A stretch of DNA of 64,000 bases, taken from contig NC_134095.1 in the NCBI RefSeq assembly GCF_000715075.1, forward strand, positions 8,108,722 through 8,172,721. Reading direction: 5' to 3'. A program made the position numbers and the translations under genes. The notes under the pieces are model-generated. The model worked only from the letters and a program-made list of their open reading frames with translations, searched no databases and was not told the DNA's origin. The stretch comes from Nicotiana tabacum (Eukaryota; Streptophyta; Magnoliopsida; Solanales; Solanaceae). Positions 36,557 through 46,590 of the stretch are shown here, piece by piece; the stretch's first letter is position 1; every line of letters starts with the position of its first letter.

Positions 36557-37517
36557 TGTCACGACCCAAATCGATAGGCCGCGATGGGCACCCGGTACCT
36601 TACTCAACCGAGTACCAACATAACGTATCTTTTCATGTCATACTATCATAAATAACTGAGACGAAAGGCTGCCGTGAGATAAGTAGAACACAACATGTAA
36701 TACCAACTTATACATAAGACATACGGGCCTATAAGACCAAAATAACCACTCGTACACTGAATATAGGCCGACAAAGCCATACAATCTTTTACGTACATGA
36801 CATCTGTCTACAAACCTCGAAGAATACATAATTTTCATAAAGGTCGGGACAGAGTCCCGCCATACCAAACAATACACGTCTAAATCATACTAACCAAACA
36901 AGCAACTCCGAAGCAAATGGAGCGCAGCAACATCTTCCGCGAAGCTAATAGACTACCTGGAGGGCTCTCGACCTGTCTATCGGGACCTGCAGGCATGAAA
37001 CGCAGCGTCCCCAGGCAAAATGGACGTCAGTACAAATAGTGTATCGAGTATGTAAGAAATGGAAATCAGTAAATAATAGACATGAGAGAAAATGGAGTAA
37101 AAGACTCGACATGTATGTCTACATAGCTCTATGAATCATTTCATTTTTATAATATCATGCATATGCATATAAATGTCATACCATGCATAGATATATGCGT
37201 TCATAACATCATTAAGCCTCTAAGGGCATCTCATTATATCATTTCGGCCACTGTGGGCAAATTATCAATGTATACCAGCATGAGAAAAACATGGAGTAAA
37301 AGACTCGACATGTATGTCTGAATAGCTCTGTGAAACATTTAATACTTGTAATGTCATGCATATGCGTATAAATGTCATACCATGCATGTGTATATGCGTT
37401 CATAACATCATCAAGCCTCTGAGGGCATCTCATTATATCATCTCGGCCACTGAGGGCAAATATCAACGTATACCAACTGATCAGGTGGTGGAGCGTATAT
37501 AACGTCGTAACCTTTTC

Positions 37518-37571
<54 letters not shown>

Positions 37572-38867
37572 CGTCATCTGGTCGTGGATCAATGTAAATG
37601 AATGGAATGCATGAGAAGTACGTCAATAAAATCTTTCGGAGTGTCATAAGACCATTATGCCTCTGATTAATATCATAAAATAAACTTTATCAACTTACGT
37701 ATTTTCTGAGACCGATGAACAGATGATAGAATAATATGACACATGGGGAATCAAGAACATAAGCATCTCTAATATTTCTATGAATAGAGTCATGTATGGA
37801 AATTGTGCATTTACTTGTTTCGTTTGTGTCATATAGATCGTGCCAAAAGAAAGAAGAGATAGTCTTAACATACCTGAACCGATTCGCTTGACAATCCCTC
37901 TAACACACGTCAATTGCGACAACACGTAATGACAGATCGAAATAGGAAAAAATCCGTAGGATATTCTTGAGAATAATTGCACCGTACCGCTTAGAATCGC
38001 AAAATCCCGTTGCTATTACGCAATGTAACTTCGTATTATAGTCTCAGATTTATCCTTTGGAGACAAAATTGTCGCAGGTGTTTTGTATGAGGGAACGTCC
38101 GATGTTTGATAAAGAAGGGAATGAGTTTATCGGAATGCTAAAGAATAGCTTTAAATCGAACCGAATGAAGATGAACCCCCTTTCTTGAAAGACCAAAGTT
38201 GTAAATTAGTTGATATTTCTTGTTAAAATTTCGAAAATTCCCCGAGAATAGACAAAGAACCAAAGTGACCCAATGATACATGGATATTTAGTTTGAGGTT
38301 TTGAGCCACATATATTCTACTTAAAATGACACCTTGAATTGAGAATTAAGAGTCATTATTAATGGCTCTTTGGGCTGCCACGTTGGGGGAGGGTTACATT
38401 TATCCAAAAATTCATCCCTTTTCCTAATCAACTTATTAATCTCCCACTAAAATTTATTAATTACCCAATTATCCACCTAATTAGGAATTATCTCAAATTA
38501 TTCAAAATACTACTCACTTTTAATACACTTTGTATACCTTACTATTATGGTCATGTGGTACCTTGTATGACACTAGTCCGTAAATACCGGGTATTTTAGT
38601 TCGGGCCGTATTTTATCCCAAAATGTCAAACTTCGACAAAATTTATTTTCTTTAATTTGCTTACCCTCTCACCTTCACGAATTCATGTATCACTTGTTTG
38701 AAATAACATAATATTTGTAACCTCAAAATAATCTCATTCCCGAGATTGTGTCGATTAACTTACTACGAAACTTTAATGTCCGAAAATGCGGGATATAAAA
38801 TCCCTTGCCGAGCTTTCATCAATTCACTTGTGGGATACTTTCATGTACGAACATATGGGATGTAACA
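36557..38867 (-). repeat. Element 2, 5' LTR (2311 bp)
   Basis: TGTCACGACCC to GATGTAACA. Full length, unlike the left copy. Contains a 200-bp tandem duplication (37081-37280 and 37281-37480, about 88% alike by eye) and an uninterrupted TA repeat at about 37520-37570. Confidence 0.88.
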
Positions 38868-39385
38868 CTTAAATTCTTAAATTTCTCCATTAAAATACAT
38901 TTCAACACAATTATTATGCAACCTCAATCTTGTTCCTTCTCAAGGCAAACAATAACATCAATCAACAACAATATCAACAAAATATACTGTAACCTAGGAC
39001 TACCGGACATAGGCATAATAGTAGCTACGCACAGACTCTCGCCACCTGGTGCGTACATAGCCCTCACAAATAGGAGCACATATTTAATTATTTCACCTAT
39101 GGGGTTAATTCCCTCTTACAAGGTTAGAAAGGAAACTCACCTCGCTCTGAAGTTCCATAACCGGCTTCCAAGCCCTTCCGATGATCCAAATCGATGCACA
39201 ACGCTCCAAAACTAGACAATAATTATGCAAACCCATTAATATATGCTCAAACACTCATTATAATCCAATTTATAACAATTCCTAACCCTGATCAAAAATT
39301 CGATAAAAATCACCCTCGGGCCCACGTGCCCATATTCCGAAATTTTTCGAAAATAAAGTTTACCCATAACCTCATGCACTCAAAT
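38868..39385 (-). repeat. Element 4 LTR, downstream fragment
   Basis: The part of an older minus-strand LTR between the element 2 and element 3 insertions. It has the conserved second donor-like site GAGGTGAGT (39135-39143, minus) and the block with GTACG and GGTGGCGAG (39020-39045, minus). The rest is cut off by element 2 and must lie beyond the left edge. Confidence 0.7.
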
Positions 39386-40080
39386 TGTAACTACCCGGCC
39401 GGTCGTGTTAAGTATTAATGCTATGATCCCCTATTAACTGCTTTCCCCGTATTTGTTTCTGCTATTTTGATTCACCGGGATGTTTGGTTTTGAGTTTCGG
39501 AGTGTTTTGGGATACTTAGTCCCTAAATGAGAGTTTAAGTGTTAGAAATTGACCGTAGTCGAAGCAGTGTGAAGACGACATTGGAATGGAATTCTGTTGG
39601 TTCCGTTAGCTCCGTTGGGTAATTTCGGGATTAACGGCATGTTCGAATTGTGTTTTGGAGGTCCGCAGTTAATTTAGGCTTGAAAAGCCTAAAGTTGAAT
39701 TTTTAGAATTTCCGATTCGATAGTGAGATTTTGATATCGGGGTGGAATGGAATTCCGGAAGTTGGAGTAGCTACTTAGTGTTGAATGTGGCGTGCTTGCA
39801 AAATTTCAGGTCATTCGGACGAGGTTTGATAGACTTTTTGATCGAAAGCGTAATTTGAGAGTTTTGGAGTTCTTAGGCTTGAATACTATGTTAAATTGGT
39901 GTTTTGATGTTGTTTTGAGCGTTCCGAAGACTTGAACAAGTTTGAATGATGTTTTAGGATTAGTTGGCATGCTTGGTTGAGGTCCCGGGGGCCTCGGGTG
40001 TGTTTCGGATGCTCAACGGGTCATTTTGAAACTTAGAGAAATTGCAGAAAAATTGCAGCAGCACGGTTTTGGTTTCTTTC

Positions 40081-40297
40081 TTCGCGTTTGCGAGTGGGAT
40101 CTCACGTTCAGGAAGAGGAGCTGGTGTTGGGGGGGGAGGTTAATACTTCGCGTTCGCGAAGTTTTTCCGGCGTTCGCGAAGGAGGGGGAGATTGTGCATC
40201 GCGTTCGCGACCAGGACATCGCGTTCGCGATTAAGGAAGTTGGACCCAAGCGAAGTTGTGCTTCGCGAATGAGAGGTTCTTTCCGCATTCGCGAAGA
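40081..40297 (+). repeat. CGCGTTCGCG hairpin-type micro-repeats in element 3 LTR
   Basis: About eight variants. CTTCGCGTTCGCGAAG (40146-40161) and ATCGCGTTCGCGAT (40218-40231) are palindromes with different flanks around GCGTTCGC. The right LTR copy is at 47281-47475. CpG-rich inside an AT-rich LTR. Confidence 0.8.
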
Positions 40298-41168
40298 AGG
40301 AAATACCTGGGCAGTAATAAACATTTCAACAACGAGAGTTTGGCCATTTTTGTCAAAACGTAAGCTTGGGAGCTCGGATTTGAGCAAGGTTTTGAGAAAT
40401 TTTCAGAGATATCGATTGGGTAACGATTCTTAACTCCTTTTTGCTTGTAACCCATTAATCTAAACATGAATTCATCATTTAATTTCAGAAATTTGTCTGA
40501 AAATTGGGGGAAACTTCTTAGACCAAAAATTCTAGTTTTGATTGGGGATTTGACATTGGATTTGGATAATTTTGGTATGGTTAGACTCGTGAGAGTATGA
40601 GGATTCTGAAAATGTAAATTTTACCTGATTTCGACACGTGGGCCTGAGGGGCATTTTGGTTATTTTACCTAATTTCGCATATTGGCTTAGAATTTATTTG
40701 TAGAATCAATTACTTGAAGTGTTATTTACATTATGCAATTGAACTGAATAGATTTGGGTCATTTGGAGTCTAGTACTCGTGGCAAGGACGTGGTTTCGAG
40801 TTGATTTTGAGCCGGTTCGAGGTAAGTTGTTTGCCTAACCTTGTGGGGGGAAACTCCCCTTAGGATTTGGTATTACTGATATTTGAAATACCTTGTACGT
40901 GAGGTGACGAGTGCGTACTTGTGCTAATTGTTGAAAATCTAGTTTTCTTTAATTAATTTTAATTGTGTTTCTTTTTCCTGTTTATACTACTTGCAATTTA
41001 AGCCTGTTGTTAGCTTAGGGAAGCATGTCTAATTGACTTAATTGCTTTACTTGCTCAAATTGCCTTATTTGGATTATGTGCAGCATTCTAGGTTAGAAGT
41101 ACCTGTTTTACTGTAGTATGGGATTTGAATTGAATTGTGTATTTTTTGTTGTTGTTGTTGTTGTGTGT

Positions 41169-41455
41169 TTACTTTGGGACTATGGGACAGTATCCTGGTA
41201 GATCCCCCTGCACATTTACTTTGGGACTACGGATTTGTATTCCGGTATATCCCCCTACACATTTACATTGGAACTACGGGACTGCACCCGGTTGATTCCC
41301 TCTGTACTGGATATTTACATTTGGGACTACGGATCAAATTTTCGGTATATCCCTACGCATTATTAGTTGGACTACGGTATTGCACCAGGGAGATCCACTA
41401 GATATTTTTATTTGGGGACTACATGACAGTATCCTGGGAGATCTCCGATTGTTAT
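41169..41455 (+). repeat. Tandem array of about 50-bp GGGACTACGG units in element 3 LTR
   Basis: Six or so units of the type TTTGGGACTACGG, a variable part, then GGTAGATCCCC. In the right LTR copy (48343-48630) the variable parts pair as GGGAT/ATCCC (48360-48372), CGGA/TCCG (48406-48420) and CGGG/CCCG (48453-48466). Confidence 0.75.
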
Positions 41456-42120
41456 CTCTATGTTGAGTTGTACTCCTTTCCGTGATTACTTTGTCTCTGT
41501 TATAATTGTTGTTGTTCTTTATATTCTATACTATTTCTTACTTTTGCATTTAATTCTATTGTCTTACTCTACACTATTATACCTTATATTTCATTTAACC
41601 TCAGTAGGGCCTTGACTTTCCTCGTCACTACCCGACCGAGGTTAGGCTTGTCACTTAATGAATACCGTTGTGGTGTACTCATGCCCTTTCTGCGCATGTT
41701 TTTCATGTGCAGACCCAGGTACTTCCACTCACTCTTACCATCCTTGAGGCGAGATGCTTCTGTAGAGACTTCAAGGTATATCTGCCGCGTCCGCAAACCG
41801 AGGAGTCCCTTTCTATCTTTCTGTAAAAGTATAGCCCTTTAGTATTTTCCCTTTTGATAGACATTTCTAGAGTTAGAGCTTCTTATGTATCTCTTAACTT
41901 GTGATTCATGGGGTTCCAGATTTTGGGAAGTATTAGGTTGAGATTCTTGTACTGTTATATGTCAGGTGACATCTTAAATGCTATTTCTATTGTTAATTCG
42001 GTTTTGTCTTATTTTCTTTTCGCAAATTGTTCTTTTTCCACATTTGTTAGGCTTACCTAGTCGTGGAGACTAGGTGCCGTCATGATAGTTCACAGAGGAC
42101 AAACTGGGGTCGTGACAAGT

Positions 42121-42132
42121 TCGTATCAGAGC
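42121..42132 (+). other. Element 3 primer binding site, tRNA-iMet
   Basis: TCGTATCAGAGC, one mismatch from TGGTATCAGAGC, three bases after the LTR. The following 190 bp is leader. Confidence 0.85.
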
Positions 42133-42320
42133 TCTAGGTTCATAGGAGTCATGAATCATAAGCCGGTTTATTAGAGTCTCGTGGATCGGTACGGAGATGT
42201 CTGTACTTATCTGCAAGAGGCTTTGTAACTGTTAGGAAAATTCCACTTCTTTTGACTTCCTTGTCGTGCGAGATTCTTGACATCACCAATTCTAAACCTC
42301 TGTCTTCCATTCTCTTACAT

Positions 42321-43170
42321 ATGGTGAGGACACGTGCGACCAGAGATGACTAGGCACCCGCGTCCCTTTCTAGGGACATCAGAGGTCGGGACCGGGGTAG
42401 AGGTCGAGGATGCGCCTGTGGTGCAGCTAGAGCACCCATGCAATCTACCATAGAGGAGCCACCAGCAGCTCCAGCCAGACTCGAGGCATATGATACGCCT
42501 ACTGATATTACTACTCCAGCACTTCAGGAGAGACCCAAAACTTCAGCCGCCCCCACTCCAGAGCAACGAGTTCTCATTGGTCAGATTCCAGGTGTCATGG
42601 CGACACATCCTGTGGTCCCAGTTCAGCGGGTGGTGAGGACCTCTCACCAAGTAGAGGACAGGTGGGTTCAGGAAAGAGAGGATAGACAAGGTCAGGAGAG
42701 AGAGAGTATAGGGAAGCAAGGAGACCTCGTAGACTGGAGAGACCCACTGGTCCTTATTTTGGAGGAAGAGTACGGCATGGTAGAGGTTTTGTGGGTCAAC
42801 CAGCTCGGTTTGTGTCTCAGGATTCACGCAGTATTTCAGGTGTTCAGGGGTCTCAGAGTACCCGTATCGCACAGTTCCTACTGCCACATCCTCCTAGAGC
42901 TTGTTTTGACTGTGGTGACACGTGCCATGTGGTGAGGGATTGCCCTAGACTTGGGAGAAGTGCACCTCCACAGACTTTTCATCCATATCGTGCCCTGCAG
43001 AGTTCTCAGGCTATGGTTACAGCTCCAGTTGCTACCCCACCTACTCAGCCAGCTAGAGGTGGAGATTGGGGAGGTAGTGGTCGCTCTAGAGGGGAAGGCC
43101 AGGCCAGATATTATGCCCTTGCTGCTCGTACCGAGGTTGTCGCCTCCAATTCTATCATCACAGGTATTGT
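42321..43170 (+). pseudogene. gag: Element 3 gag with internal deletion
   Basis: ATG at 42321 is followed ten codons later by a stop (42351-42353, TAG). The Pro/Ala/Gln-rich N-terminus (42438-42660) runs directly into the Arg-rich C-terminus, so most of the capsid domain is missing. The zinc knuckle CFDCGDTCHVVRDC is intact (42899-42942, in a different frame from the N-terminus). Gag would have packaged the RNA. Confidence 0.8.
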
Positions 43171-43560
43171 ATTGGTTTGTCATAAGGATGCATCGATTTT
43201 ATTCGATCCAGGCTCCACTTATTCTTATGTGTCTTCTTATTTTGCCCCGCATTTGGGCGTATCTCGGGATTCCTTGAGTTTTCCTGTTTATGTTTCTACT
43301 CCTGTGGGAGATTCTTTTGTTGTGGACCACGTCGGTCGTGTGTGGTTGCTCTTAGTGGTTTTGAGACCAGAGCCGATTTGTTATTGCTTCGCATGGTAGA
43401 TTTGGATATTATCTTAGGCATGAACTGGTTGTCGCCCCATTATGCTATTCTTCATTGTCACACCAAAACCGTGACGCTGGCTATGCCAGATGTACCGCGA
43501 GTATAGTGGAGTGGTACCTTAGATCATACTTCTAGTAGAGTTATTTCTTTCCTTATGGTT
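43171..43560 (+). pseudogene. Element 3 aspartic protease, broken
   Basis: Active-site motif LFDPGSTYSYVS at about 43200-43235, in frame with the zinc knuckle. The domain breaks at about 43397 by a stop, and a further stop lies near 43504. Confidence 0.8.
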
Positions 43561-45200
43561 CAGTGTATGATTGAGAAGGGATGTGATGTGTATCTAGCTT
43601 ATGTAAGAGATGTCAGTATTGATACCCCTATAGTTGATTTAGTCCCAGTAGTACGAGATTTTCCTGATGTGTTTCTCGCTGATCTTCCCGGCCTGCCGTT
43701 CGATAGAGATATTAATTTTGGCATTGTTCTATTGCCGGGCACTCAGCCTATTTCTATCCTTCCATATCGTATGGCCCCTCCTGAGTTGAAGGAGTTGAAG
43801 GATCAATTACAAGAATTTCTTGATAAGGGTTTTATTTGTCCCAGTGTATCACCTTAGGGTGCTCCTGTCTTGTTTGTGAAGAAAAAGGATGGTTCTATGC
43901 GTATTTGTATTGATTATTGCTAGTTGAACAAAGATACAGTGAAGAACCATTATCCTTTGCCTCATATTGATAATCTGTTTGACCAACTTCAGGGCGCATG
44001 AGTGTTTTCTAAGAGTGACTTGTGCTTAGGTTACCATCAGTTGAAGATTCGGGAGCCAGATATCCCGAAGACTGCTTTCAGGACTCGGTATGGTCATTGC
44101 GAGTTCCTTGTTATGTCATTTGGGCTGACCAATGCCCCAGCAGCCGTTATACATTTGATGCACAGTGTGTTCCGGCCATATCTTGACTCATTCATCATTG
44201 TCCTTATTGATGATATTCTGGTGTATTCCCAGAGTCGGGAAGATCATGAGCAGCACCTGAGGACAGTGCTTCAGACTTTAAGGGAAAAGAAGATATATGC
44301 AAAGTTCTCGAAATGTGAGTTTTGGTTGGAATCTGTGGCATTCTTAGGCCATGTGGTATCGAGTGAGAGTATTCAGATAGATTCGAAGAAAGTGGAGGCA
44401 GTGCAGAGTTGGCCCAAACCATCCTTAGTTACAGAGATTCGTAGCTTTCTTGGTTTGGCGGGTTATTACCGCTGGTTTGTTCAGGGATTTTCATCTATCG
44501 CATTGCCCTTGACCAAGTTGACTCGAAAAGGTGCTTCTTTCATGTGGTCGAATGAGTGTGAGGAGGGCTTTCAGAAGCTCAAGACTGCCTTGACCAAAGC
44601 TCCACTGTTAGTTTTGCCATCAGCTTCAGGTTCATATATCGTGTATTTTGATGCTTTGAGAGTTGATATTGGGCGTGTGTCGATGCAAGAGGGTAGAGTT
44701 ATTTCTTATGCTTCTCGTCAGTTGAAACCCCATGAGAAGAACTACCATGTTCACGATTTAGAGTTGGCTGCTTTAGTTCATGCGTCGAAGATTTGGAGGC
44801 ATTATTTGTCTGGTGTAACTTGTGAGGTGTTTACTGATCATCGTAGCCTCCGGCACTTGTTCAAGCAGAAGGATCTCAATTTGGGGAAGTGGAAATGGTT
44901 GGAGTTGCTAAAGGATTATGATATTACCATTTTGTACCATCCGGGGAAGGCCAATGTGGTGACCGATGCCTTGAGTAGGAAGGCGGTGAGTATGGGGAGT
45001 GTGGCATATATTCCAGTTGGGGCGAGACCTCTTGCAGTTGATGTGTAGGCCTTAGCCAGCCAGTTTGTGAGATTGGATCTTTCAGAGCCTAGTCGGGTTC
45101 TAGCTTGCGTGGTTTCTCGATCTTCCTTATTTGATCACATCAGGGAGCATCAGTTTGATGAACCCCCATTTGCTCGTCCTCAAGAACAAGGTCCAGCACG
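43561..45200 (+). pseudogene. Element 3 reverse transcriptase and RNase H
   Basis: One continuing frame with stops at 43855 (TAG), 43921 (TAG), 43999 (TGA) and 45046 (TAG). Motifs: FPDVFLADLPGLP linker, [26 protein letters not shown] and catalytic LIDDILVYS (residues 68-71 of the 348-codon open piece starting at 44002). RNase H keeps D (YFDALRVD), E (HDLELAAL), D (FTDHRSL) and D (VTDALSRK). A one-base insertion in a C-run near 45167 shifts the frame before integrase. Confidence 0.9.
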
Positions 45201-46549
45201 GTGATGCCAGAGATGTGACTATTGGTGAAGATGGGGTATTGAGGATGTAGGGTCGGATTTGTGTACCCAATGTTGATGGGCTTCGGGAGTTGATTCTAGA
45301 GGAGGCCCATAGTTCGCGGTATTCTATTCATCTGGGCACCCCGTAGATGTACCAGGATTTGAGGCAGCACTATTGGTGGAGGCGGATGAAGAAAGATACA
45401 GTTGGGTTTGTAGCTTGGTGTCTCAATTGTCAGCAGGTAAAGTATGAGTACCAGAGACCGGGTGGGTTTCTTCAGCAGATAGAGATCCTGGAGTGGAAGT
45501 GGGAGCGGATCACCATGGACTTTGTAGTTGGGCTCCCACGGACTTTGAGGAAGTTCGATGCCATTTGGGTGATTGTGGATCAATTGACTTAGTCCGCGCA
45601 CTTCATTCTTGTGTGTACTACCTATTCTTCGGAGCGGTTGGCAGAAATTTATATCCGGGAGATTATTTGTCTGCATGGTATTCCAGTTTCCATCATTTCA
45701 TATAGGGGTACTTAGTTCACATCACGGTTCTAGAGGGTCGTTCAGCATGAGTTGGGTACTCGGGTGGAGTTGAGTAAAGCATTTCACCCTTAGACGGACG
45801 GACAGTCCAAGTGCACTATTCAGATTTTTGAGGTTATGCTCCGTGCATGTGTGATTGAGTTTGGAGGGTCTTGGGATCAATTCTTGCCACTGGTAGAATT
45901 TGCTTATAACAACAGTTATCAGTCCAGCATTCAGATGGCACTATATGAGGCTTTATATGGTGGGTGGGTTTGAGCCGGGTGAGGCCAGATTATTGGGCAC
46001 AGACTTGGTTCAGGATGCTTTGGAGAAGGTTAAGGTGATTCAGGATGGACTCCGTACAGCCCAGTCCAGACAGAAGAGTTACGCGGACGGGAAGGTTCGT
46101 GATGTTTCCTATATGGTTGGAGAGCAGGTTCTGCTTCGAGTTTCGCCTATGAAGGGCATTATGAGATTTGGGAAGAAAAGAAAGTTGAGTCCGAGGTTTA
46201 TTGGTCCTTTTGAGATATTGAGACGTGTTGGGGAGGTTGCTTATGAGCTTGCCTTAACTCCCATCTTGGCAGGAGTTCATCCGGTATTTCATGTTTCGAT
46301 GCTCCGGAGGTATCACGGTGATCTATCGCACGTGTTGGATTTCAGTTCAATCCAGTTGGACAAGGATCTATCTTATGTTGAGGAGCTAGTGGCGATATTG
46401 GACATGCAGGTTAGAAAGTTGAGGTCAAAGAACATTGCATCCGTGAAGGTTCAGTGGCGGGGTCGGCCAGTCAAGGAGGTGACCTGGGAGACCGAGCAGG
46501 ATATGCGTTGCCGTTACCCTAATCTTTTCACTACTTCAGGTATGTCTCT
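45201..46549 (+). pseudogene. Element 3 integrase and chromodomain
   Basis: Zinc-binding part with CLNCQQ (about 45420). First catalytic Asp in MDFVVGLPRT (about 45520). The next conserved block reads SYRGT-stop-F instead of SDRGTQF, so the second Asp is lost (45700-45717). HP-stop-TDGQ at 45785-45805 again has TAG for Gln. The C-terminal 231-codon open piece (45900-46595) has KKRKLSPRFIGPF and the chromodomain-like VKVQWRGRPVKEVTWE. Confidence 0.9.
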
Positions 46550-46590
46550 ATGCTCGTTCGAGGATGAACGAATGTTTAAGTGTAGGAGAA

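Larger units (their letters stand above)
4358..38867 (-). mobile_element. Element 2: non-coding (LARD-like) Ty3-type retrotransposon, interrupted three times
   Basis: Its own parts are the left LTR remnant (4358-6175), internal DNA (23498-24688 and 33129-36556) and the right LTR (36557-38867). The right flank starts CTTAA (38868-38872); the matching left target duplication is off the window. The primer site is at 36541-36552 and the polypurine tract at 23498-23515. Removing the nested Tat element and element 1 joins the internal parts into about 4.6 kb with no recognisable gag or pol. Its leader (36405-36550) and LTR ends resemble those of element 1, so it looks like a non-autonomous relative of a Tekay-type element. 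Confidence 0.75.
39386..42117 (+). repeat. Element 3, 5' LTR (2732 bp)
   Basis: TGTAACTACCCGG to GGGTCGTGACA. In order: conserved U3-like start; CGCGTTCGCG hairpin array (40081-40297); AT-rich TATA-like TAATAAACA near 40315; donor-like GGGTAACG (GT at 40420) and GAGGTAAGT (GT at 40822); GGTGACGAG (40903); a tandem array of GGGACTACGG units (41169-41455); and the LTR end. Confidence 0.9.

Noticed and set aside
40026..40433. 135-codon ORF with Arg/Phe-rich repeats, and its counterpart at 47143-47541
   Set aside because: Caused by the CGCGTTCGCG array in the LTR; the frame differs between the two LTR copies.
42543..42887. Minus-strand ORF opposite element 3 gag
   Set aside because: Shadow of gag on the other strand.
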